From Pseudoxanthomonas sp. PXM02 (GTDB lineage: Bacteria > Pseudomonadota > Gammaproteobacteria > Xanthomonadales > Xanthomonadaceae): a DNA stretch of 64,000 nt. Positions 25,950 through 34,759 of the stretch are shown one piece after another (position 1 is the stretch's first letter; the number at the start of each line of letters is the position of its first letter). The notes under the pieces are model-generated. The model was not told the DNA's origin. It worked only from the letters and a program-made list of their open reading frames with translations, and did no database searches. The position numbers and the translations under genes are program-made. The DNA lies in assembly GCF_014851805.1 (NCBI RefSeq), contig NZ_JACVAK010000002.1:372001-436000 (forward strand), given 5' to 3'.

Positions 25950-26575
25950 GCGTCGTCCCGCGTATGCAGCACTGCCGCGATCGCGCGGCTGCGGGTGATG
26001 CAGGTCAGCAGTGCACCCAAGGCGATGACCCATGCGGCGATACGCAGGGTCCAGTGGGTCTGCGCGAACACCAGCTCGGCCGCGCCCAGCAGGCAGGCCA
26101 GGGTCAGCACAGCCATGCGGTGCTGCTTGGCCATCGGACCGCGGAAATCCTGCGGCAGCCCAAGGCTGCCGCCGGCAAGGCGCACATAGGCGGTGAGTGC
26201 GGCCGCGAGTGCACCCAGCCAGCCCAGCCACGGTGCGCCGCAGGTATAACCGAGCGCGACGATCAGCAGCGAGTCGGCGATACGGTCGGGAAATTCGTTG
26301 TAGAGCGCGCCAGTCGCCGTCTTCTTGCCGCCCTCCATCGCCACCATGCCGTCCAGCAGGTTGCAGATGAGTCGCAACTGGATGCAGGCCGCAGCGCCCA
26401 ACAGCGCGAGCGGCGTGGCGAGCCAGAGCAGCCAGGCGCCCAATGCGGCGAACGCGATGCTGAGCACCGAGATCTGGTTGGGGGTGATCGACGAGCGCGC
26501 CAGTCCGGCGCTGATCGAGCGGGCCCATCCACTGGCGCGGGCGGCGATGGGACGACGATTGGAGTCGTTCGACAT
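25946..26575 (-). CDS. CDP-alcohol phosphatidyltransferase family protein with altered motif
   Basis: This 209-residue membrane protein has about five hydrophobic segments. The family motif DGx2ARx8Gx3Dx3D appears as DGMVAMEGGKKT...GALYNEFPD (about residues 75-97): the Asp-Gly start, Ala, Gly and last Asp are present, but the Arg is Met and the third Asp is Asn. Such enzymes move a phosphatidyl group from CDP-diacylglycerol to an alcohol. The changed residues suggest a divergent branch (YnbA-like) with unknown acceptor. It is the first gene of the unit with PlsC- and CdsA-like enzymes. Confidence 0.82.
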   Translation of the reverse strand: MSNDSNRRPIAARASGWARSISAGLARSSITPNQISVLSIAFAALGAWLLWLATPLALLGAAACIQLRLICNLLDGMVAMEGGKKTATGALYNEFPDRIADSLLIVALGYTCGAPWLGWLGALAAALTAYVRLAGGSLGLPQDFRGPMAKQHRMAVLTLACLLGAAELVFAQTHWTLRIAAWVIALGALLTCITRSRAIAAVLHTRDDA

Positions 26576-26663
26576 GCGGTCTTCCTGACGTGTAAGGCGA
26601 TCCTAGCGGCATGCCGGGCGTGTCGCCAGCGCGCACCCGGCGGCGGGGCGATCGCCTCGGGCG

Positions 26664-27161
26664 TCAGGCGGAGGGCGTGCGGTTGCCCAGCAGCGCGGCG
26701 TGGCGCTGTTCCATTTCCTCACGCAACTCGCGGCGCAGGCGCGCGGCGGCGAAACGGCGCACCTCGTCCGGCGTACCCGGTTCCAGCGCGGGAACGGGCG
26801 TGGGGCGTCCGTCGTCATCCACGGCCACCATGGTGAAGAAGCAGCTGTTGGCGTGGCGCACGCTCTGCTTGCGGATATCCTCGGCCACCACCTTGATGCC
26901 GACTTCCATCGAGGACGTGCCGGTGTGGTTGACCGATGCCAGGAAGGTCACCAGTTCGCCCACGTTGATCGCCTGACGGAACATCACCTGGTCCACCGAC
27001 AACGTGACCACGTACTTGCCCGCATAGCGGCTGCCGCAGGCGTAGGCCACCTGGTCGAGCAGCTTGAGGATCGCGCCGCCATGGACCTTGCCGGAGAAGT
27101 TGGCCATGTCCGGCGTCATCAGCACGGTCATCGAGAGCTGGTGGCTCTTCAGCGTGTCCAT
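26664..27161 (-). CDS. Hotdog-fold acyl-CoA thioesterase (YciA-like)
   Basis: This 165-residue cytoplasmic protein has the acyl-CoA hydrolase signature MTPDMANFSGKVHGGAILKL (Asn/Asp-Gly-His-Gly region, about residues 15-34), followed by ACGSRYAGKYVVTLSVDQV. The C-terminal 40 residues are a charged helix. It hydrolyses acyl-CoA to free acid and CoA. The next gene downstream, a CDP-alcohol transferase, is 88 bases away and may be cotranscribed. The exact chain-length preference cannot be read from the sequence. Confidence 0.87.
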   Translation of the reverse strand: MDTLKSHQLSMTVLMTPDMANFSGKVHGGAILKLLDQVAYACGSRYAGKYVVTLSVDQVMFRQAINVGELVTFLASVNHTGTSSMEVGIKVVAEDIRKQSVRHANSCFFTMVAVDDDGRPTPVPALEPGTPDEVRRFAAARLRRELREEMEQRHAALLGNRTPSA

Positions 27162-27230
27162 GGCGTGGCTCCATGAGGTGAGGCGCGCAGGCTAACCGAT
27201 CCCGGTACGGGGCGTGCAGCCCGATGGCCG

Positions 27231-27263
27231 AAAAGAAAACGGGCCGCTTTCGCGACCCGTTTC
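27231..27263 (-). terminator. metK terminator
   Basis: On the minus strand AAACGGGTCGCG-AAAG-CGGCCCGTTTTCTTTT gives a GC-rich stem (one mismatch) with loop and U-rich tail, 25 bases after the metK stop. Confidence 0.75.
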
Positions 27264-27287
27264 CCTCGTCACGTGTTGCCGCGGCGA

Positions 27288-28499
27288 TTACTTCAGCTTG
27301 GCATCCTTGCGCAGCGCCTCGGCGCGATCGGTCTTCTCCCAGGAGAAGGCAGTCGCGGTGTGCTTCTTGCCGGCGCCGTCCACGTAGCTGATCTCGCGCG
27401 GCTTGCGGCCGAAGTGGCCGTAGCTGGCGGTCGGCTGGTAGATCGGGTGCTCCAGGTCCAGCATCTTGGTGATGCCGTACGGGCGCAGGTCGAAGTGCTT
27501 GCGGATCAGCTTCTCGATGACGTCGTCGCCGACCTTGCCGGTGCCGAACGTGGTCACCGAGATGGAGGTCGGCTCGGCCACGCCGATGGCGTAGGAGACC
27601 TGCACTTCGCACTTGTCGGCCAGGCCGGCGGCCACGATGTTCTTGGCCACGTAACGCGCGGCATAAGCGGCCGAACGGTCCACCTTCGACGGATCCTTAC
27701 CCGAGAACGCGCCGCCGCCATGACGGGCCATGCCGCCGTAGCTGTCGACGATGATCTTGCGGCCGGTCAGGCCGCAGTCGCCCACCGGGCCGCCGATGAC
27801 GAACTTGCCGGTCGGGTTGATGTGCACCTTGTTCTTCGGCAGCGCATCCAGCCACTTCTTCGGCAGCACCGGCACCAGGATCTCGGCGCGCACGGCCTCG
27901 ATCAGGTCCTTCTGCTTGATGTCCGGGTCGTGCTGGGTCGACAGCACCACGGCGTCGAGGCCCAGGACGGTGTTGCCGTCGTAGCGCAGGGTGACCTGCG
28001 ACTTGGCGTCCGGGCGCAGCCACTTCAGCTTGCCCTTCTTGCGCACCTTGGCCTGCTGTTCCACCAGGCGGTGGCTGTAGTACAGCGGGGCCGGCATGAA
28101 TTCCGGCGCCTCGTTGCAGGCGTAGCCGAACATCAGGCCCTGGTCGCCCGCACCCTGTTCTTCCGGCTTCTTGCGATCGACGCCCTGGTTGATGTCGGGC
28201 GACTGCTTGCCGAGCATGTTGATGATGGCGCAGGTGTGGCCGTCGAAACCGACGTCCGAGTTGTCATAGCCGATGTCGTTGATGACCTTGCGCGCCAGCG
28301 ACTCGATGTCGACCCATGCGGTGGTGGTGACTTCACCGGCCACGATCGCGGCACCCGTCTTCACCAGCGTCTCGCAGGCCACGCGTGCGCGCTTGTCCTG
28401 GGCCAGGATGGCATCCAGTACGGCGTCGGAAATCTGGTCGGCGATCTTGTCCGGATGGCCTTCGGAGACCGATTCGGAGGTGAACAGGTAGCTGGACAT
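27288..28499 (-). CDS. metK: S-adenosylmethionine synthetase
   Basis: This 403-residue enzyme makes S-adenosylmethionine from methionine and ATP. Signatures: [20 protein letters not shown] (N-terminal ATP/Mg site), [15 protein letters not shown] (first signature) and [20 protein letters not shown] (second signature). Length is slightly above E. coli MetK (384). AAAGGA lies about 10 bases before the ATG. The leader contains a 30-bp motif nearly identical to the ahcY promoter, suggesting common control with the methyl cycle. A terminator follows at 27231-27263. Confidence 0.97.
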   Translation of the reverse strand: MSSYLFTSESVSEGHPDKIADQISDAVLDAILAQDKRARVACETLVKTGAAIVAGEVTTTAWVDIESLARKVINDIGYDNSDVGFDGHTCAIINMLGKQSPDINQGVDRKKPEEQGAGDQGLMFGYACNEAPEFMPAPLYYSHRLVEQQAKVRKKGKLKWLRPDAKSQVTLRYDGNTVLGLDAVVLSTQHDPDIKQKDLIEAVRAEILVPVLPKKWLDALPKNKVHINPTGKFVIGGPVGDCGLTGRKIIVDSYGGMARHGGGAFSGKDPSKVDRSAAYAARYVAKNIVAAGLADKCEVQVSYAIGVAEPTSISVTTFGTGKVGDDVIEKLIRKHFDLRPYGITKMLDLEHPIYQPTASYGHFGRKPREISYVDGAGKKHTATAFSWEKTDRAEALRKDAKLK

Positions 28500-28504
28500 C
28501 AGGC

Positions 28505-28534
28505 TTATATCCTTTGATTCGGATGAAAAGATGG
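28505..28534 (-). promoter_or_regulatory. Motif shared with the ahcY promoter, candidate operator
   Basis: Plus-strand TTATATCCTTTGATTCGGAT then GAAAAGATGG matches 25 of 30 bases at 19471-19500. It has an imperfect dyad (TTATATCC ... CGGATGAAA). It overlaps the metK ribosome site region and lies downstream of a possible -10 TATCAT (minus strand, about 28546-28541), so a bound regulator could block transcription. The regulator is unknown. Confidence 0.5.
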
Positions 28535-28703
28535 GCGCGCATGATACACGCCGGGGACGGTACGTGCATTCTGCGCCGTTCAGGGTCGGCGGGGGTTAAG
28601 CGCGCATCAAACGCGGGTGTCACCGGATTGCCAGAAATCCGCAACCCGGCTGTCGCCAAGCGGGCGCAGGCTGCGCGGCGAAACCCCGCCGCCGGTCCTC
28701 GCC

Positions 28704-30431
28704 ATGCATCCGCTGGAACGTCAGATCGCCGAACGCTACCCCCACTGGTTCCGTGGCCGACGCGCACGGCTGACCCAGCCGCTGCTGCGTACGCTGGGAC
28801 GCTGGTCGAAGCTGGACCAGGCCTACGCCTTCCTCGCCGACCACGGTCACCTCCGGGGCCTGGACTTTGTCGATGCCGCCATCGACCACCTCAACCTGCG
28901 CCCGACGGTGGATGCCGCAGGCGAGCAGCGCATTCCGGCCCAGGGCCGCCTGCTGGTCGTTGCCAACCACCCGTCCGGTGCACTCGATGCGCTGGCGTTG
29001 CTGCAACTGGTCGGCCGCGTGCGCCGCGACGTGAAGATCGTGGCGAACGACTTCCTGATGGGCATCGCGCCGCTGGCCGACCTGCTGCTGCCGGTGCGGA
29101 TACTGGGAGGCAGGCCGGGCACGGACAGCGTGCGTGCGGTGGAGCAGGCGCTGGAAGCGGAGCAGTGCGTAATCGTGTTCCCTGCCGGCGAGGTGTCGCG
29201 CCTGGGTCCGCGAGGCGTGCGCGATACGCGGTGGCGCCGCGGCTTCCTGCGCTTTGCGCGGGCGACCGGTGCGCCGGTGCTGCCGATCCGCGTGCAGGCG
29301 CGCAACTCACCGCTCTTCTATGGTGCTTCGGCCCTGTTCAAGCCCGCGGGCACCGCCCTGCTGGCGCGCGAGATGTTCCGCCGCAGCCAACGTCGCCTGC
29401 ACCTGCATGTCGGACAGGTGCTGCGTGTGGATGCTGCCGAAGAGGCTGCGGTCGTGATCCAGCGCGTGCGCACGGCGCTGTACGCGCTGGGCCGGCCGGC
29501 AAAGCCGGCATCGACCGAGTCGACCGAGGCCGCCGAACCGCTGGTGGATGCGCTGGCGCCAGACCTGCTGGAAGCCTGCGTTGGCGGGCTCGAGATGCTG
29601 GGTGAAACCACCGACGGCAAGCGGATCTGCGTGGGGCGACTGGCAGGGGGCTCGCCGCTGCTGCGCGAGATCGGCCGCCTGCGCGAACTGACGTTCCGTG
29701 CCGTGGGTGAAGGCACCGGCAAGCGGATGGACGTCGATGCCTTCGATACCTGGTACGAGCACATCGTGCTGTGGGATGCGGCGCAGCGGAAGATCGCCGG
29801 CGCCTACCGCATCGCGCGCGGCGCACCGGTGCTGGCGGCGCAGGGACTGAAGGGCCTCTACACCGCGTCACTGTTCGACTATGCCGACGATGCGTTGCCG
29901 CGCCTGGCCACCGGCATGGAGCTGGGGCGCAGCTTCGTGGTGCCGGACTACTGGGGCAGCCGCAGCATCGACTACCTGTGGCAGGGCATCGGCGCCTACC
30001 TGCGCCGGCATCCGCGCGTGCGCTACCTGTTCGGTGCCGTGTCGATGAGCGCGGCGCTGCCGTTGCACGCGCGCGAGCAGATCGTCGCGTACTACGCCCA
30101 CTACTACGGCGACCCGAACGGCGAGGCGCGCTCGCGCCATCCGTTCCGCTACACGGCCACGCCGACCTGTTTCGATGCGCTGGATGCCGACACGGCATTC
30201 CGCGTACTGAAGACCAACCTCGACACGCTGGGGGCGACCGTGCCGATGCTCTACAAGCAGTACACCGACCTGTGCGAACCCGGCGGCGCGCGCTTCCTCG
30301 CGTTCGGCGTGGATCCGGACTTCAGCGACTCGATCGACGGCCTGATCGAAGTGGACCTGCACCGCATCCGCCCGAAGAAGCGCGAGCGCTATCTCGGCGA
30401 TGCGTGGCGTCCGGCGGAGGCCGCGGCATGA
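28704..30431 (+). CDS. olsF: OlsF-like bifunctional ornithine lipid acyltransferase
   Basis: The ATG at 28704 (MHPLERQIAERYP) gives 575 residues. The N-terminal half is a PlsC/OlsA-type O-acyltransferase: NHPSGALD (HX4D, about 92-99) and VFPAGEVSR (about 160). The C-terminal half (from about 310) is an OlsB-type GNAT N-acyltransferase: ICVGRLAGGSPLLREIGRLR, FDTWYEHIVLWD, MELGRSFVVPDYWGSRSIDY. Known OlsF fusions make ornithine lipids, N-acylating ornithine with the C-terminal domain and O-acylating with the N-terminal one. The order here is the same. It overlaps the phosphoesterase gene by ATGA. The exact amino acid is inferred. Confidence 0.8.
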   Translation: MHPLERQIAERYPHWFRGRRARLTQPLLRTLGRWSKLDQAYAFLADHGHLRGLDFVDAAIDHLNLRPTVDAAGEQRIPAQGRLLVVANHPSGALDALALLQLVGRVRRDVKIVANDFLMGIAPLADLLLPVRILGGRPGTDSVRAVEQALEAEQCVIVFPAGEVSRLGPRGVRDTRWRRGFLRFARATGAPVLPIRVQARNSPLFYGASALFKPAGTALLAREMFRRSQRRLHLHVGQVLRVDAAEEAAVVIQRVRTALYALGRPAKPASTESTEAAEPLVDALAPDLLEACVGGLEMLGETTDGKRICVGRLAGGSPLLREIGRLRELTFRAVGEGTGKRMDVDAFDTWYEHIVLWDAAQRKIAGAYRIARGAPVLAAQGLKGLYTASLFDYADDALPRLATGMELGRSFVVPDYWGSRSIDYLWQGIGAYLRRHPRVRYLFGAVSMSAALPLHAREQIVAYYAHYYGDPNGEARSRHPFRYTATPTCFDALDADTAFRVLKTNLDTLGATVPMLYKQYTDLCEPGGARFLAFGVDPDFSDSIDGLIEVDLHRIRPKKRERYLGDAWRPAEAAA

Positions 30432-31252
30432 GCCCGCGGACCGCGCCACCCCCGATGCGGCGCGCGGTCTTTGTCTCCGACGTCCATCTGGGATCCAAGC
30501 ATTGCCACGCGGCGGAGTTCGCCGATTTCCTGGCCGGGCTGCAATGCCGCCGGCTGTACCTGGTCGGCGACATCGTCGACCTGTGGTGGATGGCGCAGCG
30601 CCGGGCCTCGTGGGATGCCGCGCACAACCGCGTGGTGGAAGCGCTGCATGCGCTGGTGCGCAACGGCACCGAACTGATCTACGTGCCCGGCAACCACGAC
30701 CGCCCGATCCGCCGATTCTGTGGCCTGATGCTGCCGGCCATGCAGGTGCGCCGCCGTGCCATCCACACCACGCTGGATGGCCGACGCCTGCTGGTGACCC
30801 ATGGCGACGACTACGACGGCATCACCCATTTCGGTGGCCTGCAGGAAAAGTTCGGCGACTGGCTGTACTACCGCATCCTCACCGGCAATCGCCTGACCAA
30901 CCAGCTGCGCCGCCGGTTGGGCCTGCGCTACTGGTCGCTGGCGGAATACCTCAAACGCCAGAGCGATGCCGCCGAGCGCTACATCGCGCGCTTCGTGCAG
31001 GCGGGCCTGGACGATGCCCGCTGTCGTGGTCTGGACGGCATCGTCTGCGGACACATCCACCGCGCGTCGCTGCTGCAGCGCGATGGGCTGCTCTACGCGA
31101 ACGACGGCGACTGGGTGGAAAGCCTGACCGCGCTGACCGAAGAAGCCGACGGCACGCTGTGCCTGCTGTCGCACACCGGCAAGGTGCTGGGTGAAGTGGC
31201 GCCGCGGTTGCGCCTGGTACCGCAGGAACAGGACGCGCAACGGGCGGCGTGA
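30428..31252 (+). CDS. LpxH-like metallophosphoesterase
   Basis: This 274-residue protein has the calcineurin-like phosphoesterase motifs: SDVHLGS (about 17-23), GDIVDLW (about 47-53), GNHD (about 88-91), THGDDYD (about 123-129) and GHIHRA (about 207-212). It resembles the UDP-2,3-diacylglucosamine hydrolase family (LpxH/LpxH2). Its ATG overlaps the stop of the OlsF-like gene (ATGA), so it is coupled to lipid synthesis. The substrate may be a nucleotide-linked lipid; essential lipid A LpxH would usually be encoded elsewhere. Confidence 0.85.
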   Translation: MSPRTAPPPMRRAVFVSDVHLGSKHCHAAEFADFLAGLQCRRLYLVGDIVDLWWMAQRRASWDAAHNRVVEALHALVRNGTELIYVPGNHDRPIRRFCGLMLPAMQVRRRAIHTTLDGRRLLVTHGDDYDGITHFGGLQEKFGDWLYYRILTGNRLTNQLRRRLGLRYWSLAEYLKRQSDAAERYIARFVQAGLDDARCRGLDGIVCGHIHRASLLQRDGLLYANDGDWVESLTALTEEADGTLCLLSHTGKVLGEVAPRLRLVPQEQDAQRAA

Positions 31253-31284
31253 GGAAAGCCGCCAGCGGCTGCTAGGATCGCCGC

Positions 31285-32337
31285 ATGGATTCCCTCAGCC
31301 AGATTGTCCTCGGTGGCGCGCTCGCCGCCGCCATCGTCCCCGCCGCGCATCGTCGCGCCGCGCTGCTCGCCGGTGCCGCCCTGGGCACGCTGCCGGATCT
31401 CGACAGCCTGCCCATCGCGCTGTTCTCGGACAATCCGGTCACGCTGATGACGGTGCACCGCAGCTTCAGCCATTCGCTGTTCGTGCTGCCGCTGGTGGGA
31501 TGGCTGATCTGGTGGCTGTCCAAGCGCTTCGGCAACGGGCGCGTCGCCGCGTCGCCGACGCGCTGGTTCTGGGCGATCCAGCTGGCGCTGGTCACGCACC
31601 CGCTGCTGGACGCGTTCACGGTGTACGGCACGCAGCTGTGGTGGCCGCTGAAGCCGGCACCGACCATGTGGTCCAGCATGTTCATCATCGACCCGCTGTA
31701 CACGATCTGGCTGCTGATCGCCTGCGTGGTTGCATGGTGCTTACCCGCAAGGCCGGTCGCCGGACGGGCGCTGATGGCGGGTCTGGTGCTGAGCACGGCC
31801 TACCTGGGCTGGTCGCTGGTGGCGAAGTCGATGGTGGACCGCGAGGCCGAGCGCTCGTTGGCTGCGATGGGACTGGGCGATGCGCCGTATTTCTCGGTGC
31901 CGATGCCGTTCAACACGCTGCTGTGGCGCGTGGTGGCGATGACACCCTCAGGCTATGTAGAAGCCGAACGCTCGGTGCTGGTCGACGACGGCCCGATGCA
32001 CTTCCGCGGCTATCCCTCCAACGTGCAGGCGCTGCGCGAAGCGGCGGCCGTGCCGGCCGTGCAGCGACTGACGTGGTTCAACCGCGGCTTCATGCGGGCG
32101 CAGGTCAGGCAGGATCGACTGGTGCTGTCCGACCTGCGGATGGGGCTGGAGCCGGACTACAACTTCAGTTTCGAGGTCGCGGAGCGCCGCGAAGGTGGGT
32201 GGCATCCCGTGCCGCCGGTGCAGCAACCCTGGTCCGCGCCGGTCTCCGGCATGGCGGGGCTGCGGCAGTTGTTCGCCGCGATGTGGACCCGTATCCGCCA
32301 CCCGTCGCCGGAGCCGTTGCGCTCCACGCTCGATTGA
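31285..32337 (+). CDS. YdjM-type membrane-bound metal-dependent hydrolase
   Basis: This 350-residue protein matches the DUF457/YdjM family: MDSLSQIVLGGALAAAI at the start, GTLPDLDSLPI and VHRSFSHSLFVLP (His/Asp-rich metal ligands, about 34-66), and VTHPLLDAFTVYGTQLWWPL (about 102-121). Several membrane helices occupy residues 1-190, followed by a soluble C-terminal region. It follows the phosphoesterase by 32 bases in the same direction. The reaction is not known for the family. Confidence 0.82.
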   Translation: MDSLSQIVLGGALAAAIVPAAHRRAALLAGAALGTLPDLDSLPIALFSDNPVTLMTVHRSFSHSLFVLPLVGWLIWWLSKRFGNGRVAASPTRWFWAIQLALVTHPLLDAFTVYGTQLWWPLKPAPTMWSSMFIIDPLYTIWLLIACVVAWCLPARPVAGRALMAGLVLSTAYLGWSLVAKSMVDREAERSLAAMGLGDAPYFSVPMPFNTLLWRVVAMTPSGYVEAERSVLVDDGPMHFRGYPSNVQALREAAAVPAVQRLTWFNRGFMRAQVRQDRLVLSDLRMGLEPDYNFSFEVAERREGGWHPVPPVQQPWSAPVSGMAGLRQLFAAMWTRIRHPSPEPLRSTLD

Positions 32338-32367
32338 GGCAGCGGGGCGATCGCGGCGCCACCGGCA

Positions 32368-32718
32368 TCAGGTGTCGCTGGCGCGCGCCTCGTGCGCGGT
32401 CCCGGCCTGCGGCGCGGTCGAGGTCTTGTGCACGGCGATGCGCGCGTGCTCGGCAGGCACGGACGGCAGATCGATGACAAACGATTCGCCTTTCATCGCG
32501 CGCCGGAAGTTGTCTTCACCGACGGCGACGCGGAACTGCGCGGCGGCGCGCTGGTAGGAGGCGCGGTACTCCGGGAAGGCGGTGCGTGGGCCTATCACCA
32601 TCTGCACCTTGCGTTCGCTCATGCCGGCGTACTCGGCGAGCTGCTTGATGCTGTCGCCTGCTTGTGCGTAAAGGGGCAAGGCCAACAGGGCGACGAGGAG
32701 CGGAGTTCTGGCGTTCAT
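32368..32718 (-). CDS. Small exported hypothetical protein
   Basis: The ATG at 32718 gives 116 residues beginning MNARTPLLVALLALPLYAQA, a Sec signal peptide cleaved near residue 20. The mature part (DSIKQLAEYAGMSERKVQMV) is helical and contains no Cys. A longer form starting at 32730 is less likely because the signal would be displaced. It converges with the YdjM-like gene. No family recognised; the 'AEYAGMSERKVQMVIG' segment looks superficially helix-turn-helix-like but follows a signal peptide. Confidence 0.6.
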   Translation of the reverse strand: MNARTPLLVALLALPLYAQAGDSIKQLAEYAGMSERKVQMVIGPRTAFPEYRASYQRAAAQFRVAVGEDNFRRAMKGESFVIDLPSVPAEHARIAVHKTSTAPQAGTAHEARASDT

Positions 32719-32873
32719 GACAGTCTCCATGGGGGTTGGTTGACGCTGGGTCGCTGCGATGTTCCGCAGGCCGGCAGCGAGTGCCGGCGCCCCATGCTTG
32801 CGCTGCGTTGGGGCATCCCCCAGTGCCGGAAAGCACCGTGCCTCAGGTCATGTTTACCGTGCGTATATCTTCG

Positions 32874-33698
32874 TCAGTAAACCGTTGCACGCGCCTGCAC
32901 GAATGCATAGAAGAACACGGCGTCCGGGTCATTCTGCACGTCGTGCATCTCGCGGCGCATGCCGTCGACTACCTCCTGCGTGACGCGACCCGCCTCCACC
33001 AGCGAATCGGCCGCCGACAGCAGCAGTTCCTCCCAGAACGCGATCATGTCCTTGCGTCGCGCCGGTTCGCGGTTGTCGAAATGCACGGTCTTGATCTCGG
33101 TCACGACGTCGCGATAGCCGCCGGCGAGCAGCAGGTTGCCCAGCTTGGCGCCGATGAACGGATCGCCGCCGCTGTCGTACTGGAAGTCGTTGAACGCCAT
33201 CCAGTAGCGCCACGTGTTCGGTGAATACGGATGCAGCAGGAACGAGGAGTTCATCACCTCGGTGATGTAGATCGGCGAACCCGGCGCCAGCACGCGGCGA
33301 ACTTCGCTCAGCACCCGAGCCGGATTGGGCACGTGCTCCAGGATCCAGCACAGGAAGGCGGCATCGAAGTCGCGCGCGCCGTACGGCAGGCGGCTCGCAT
33401 CGGCTTCCTGCAGCGTGTAGCGGTCGCGGCACCACGGCATCTTCGCGAGGTTGTGACGCGCGGCGTCCAGCTGCGCGGTGTTGAGGTCCACGCAGGTGGC
33501 ATGCAGGTCCGGGAACCGGCGCAGCAGGATCTCGGTCTGCGCGCCGACACCGCTGCCGACTTCCAGCAGGCGACGCACGCCGGTGTAGTCGATGCGGTTG
33601 AAGATCGTGCTTTCCAGCAGACGGGCCTGCTTGACCAGGCGGGCCTGCTCGACGGACGAGAAACCGTGCAGATAAACGTTGGCGTCGCTGTCGCTCAT
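32874..33698 (-). CDS. SAM-dependent methyltransferase, class I
   Basis: This 274-residue protein has the class I fold motifs: motif I LLEVGSGVGAQTEIL (about 43-57), motif II acidic residue in ATCVDLNTAQ, and motif post-I DASRLPYGARDFDAAFLCWI (about 100-119) with EHVPNP. It resembles small-molecule methyltransferases (Methyltransf_11/25). A ribosome site GGAG precedes the ATG. It starts 17 bases after the end of the tRNA-dihydrouridine synthase gene on the same strand, so the two are probably cotranscribed. The substrate is unknown. Confidence 0.82.
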   Translation of the reverse strand: MSDSDANVYLHGFSSVEQARLVKQARLLESTIFNRIDYTGVRRLLEVGSGVGAQTEILLRRFPDLHATCVDLNTAQLDAARHNLAKMPWCRDRYTLQEADASRLPYGARDFDAAFLCWILEHVPNPARVLSEVRRVLAPGSPIYITEVMNSSFLLHPYSPNTWRYWMAFNDFQYDSGGDPFIGAKLGNLLLAGGYRDVVTEIKTVHFDNREPARRKDMIAFWEELLLSAADSLVEAGRVTQEVVDGMRREMHDVQNDPDAVFFYAFVQARATVY

Positions 33699-33715
33699 GG
33701 TCGCTCCGGAAGAGG

Positions 33716-34714
33716 TCAGGCAGCCGCAGGCAGGGAAGGGGCCACGCCCGCGGCCAGTGCGTCGAAGTAATCGCGTGTCAGCTGGACCTGCTCCGCGGCG
33801 TTCTCCGCCCGGTTCACCACGGCGCGGAACGCAAGGTTTTCCGGGCGGTCCTTCGCATACCAGCCCAGATGCTTGCGTGCGATGCGCACGCCCTGCGGTT
33901 CGCCGTAGAAACCGTGCAGCGCATGCAGGTGGCCGAGCAGGATGTCGCGCACTTCCAGCAGCGAGGGCGGCGGCAGGCGTTCGCCGGTAGCCAGGTAGTG
34001 CGCCACCTCGCGGAAGATCCAGGGCCGCCCCTGTGCAGCGCGGCCGATCATGACGGCATCGGCCCCGGTCTTCGCCAGCACGTGCGCCGCCTTCTCGGGC
34101 GAATCGACGTCGCCATTCGCCACCACGGGAATGCGCAGTGCGGCCTTGATCGCCGCGATGGTCTCGTATTCGGCGGTGCCGGTGTAGTGCTGGTCGCGCG
34201 TGCGGCCATGCACCGCAAGCGAGGCGATGCCGCTCTCCTCCGCGATGCGGGCGATCACCGGGCCGTTGCGGTGGTCGCAGTCCCAGCCCGTACGGATCTT
34301 CAGCGTCACCGGCACGTCCACCGCTTTGACCACCGCCTCCAGGATGCGCCCTACCAGTGCTTCGTCGCGCATCAGTGCCGAGCCGGCCCAGGCGTTGCAC
34401 ACTTTCTTGGCCGGGCAGCCCATGTTGATGTCGATGATCTGTGCGCCGTGGTCGGCGTTGTGGCGGGCGGCATTCGCCAGTTGCTCGGGTTCGGTGCCGG
34501 CGATCTGTACGCTGACGGGACTGGGTTCGCCCTCGTGGTCCATCCGGTGCAGCGACTTGCTGGTGTTCCAGAATCGCGGATCGCTGATCGTCATCTCCGA
34601 CACCGCCAGTCCCGCGCCCAGCCGTTTGCACAGCAGGCGGAATGGCTTGTCGGTGACGCCGGCCATGGGGGCCAGCATCACCGGCGGGTCGATGCGGTAG
34701 GGGCCGATCTGCAT
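33716..34714 (-). CDS. dusB: tRNA-dihydrouridine synthase B
   Basis: The ATG at 34714 (MQIGPYRIDPPVMLAPMAGV) gives 332 residues; an in-frame ATG at 34723 would add three. This FMN enzyme reduces specific uridines of tRNA. Motifs: LAPMAGVTDKPFR (FMN site), INMGCPAKKVCNAWAGSAL (catalytic Cys), VTLKIRTGWD, AVHGRTRDQHY, VANGDVDSP and MIGRAAQGRPWIF. Among Dus enzymes, MGCPAKKVCN and length fit DusB. The fis gene usually found beside enterobacterial dusB is not here. Confidence 0.93.
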   Translation of the reverse strand: MQIGPYRIDPPVMLAPMAGVTDKPFRLLCKRLGAGLAVSEMTISDPRFWNTSKSLHRMDHEGEPSPVSVQIAGTEPEQLANAARHNADHGAQIIDINMGCPAKKVCNAWAGSALMRDEALVGRILEAVVKAVDVPVTLKIRTGWDCDHRNGPVIARIAEESGIASLAVHGRTRDQHYTGTAEYETIAAIKAALRIPVVANGDVDSPEKAAHVLAKTGADAVMIGRAAQGRPWIFREVAHYLATGERLPPPSLLEVRDILLGHLHALHGFYGEPQGVRIARKHLGWYAKDRPENLAFRAVVNRAENAAEQVQLTRDYFDALAAGVAPSLPAAA

Positions 34715-34759
34715 GGCGCGCATTATCCGCCGCCAGCCTCGACGGGGAAACCTCGGCGC

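Noticed and set aside
28500-28703. SAM riboswitch upstream of metK
   Set aside because: No SAM-I, SAM-II or SAM-IV-type conserved blocks were recognised; only the 30-bp motif and a short leader are present.
32368-32718. Helix-turn-helix regulator reading of the small exported protein
   Set aside because: The AEYAGMSERKV segment looks HTH-like, but the protein starts with a clear signal peptide, so a DNA-binding role is unlikely.
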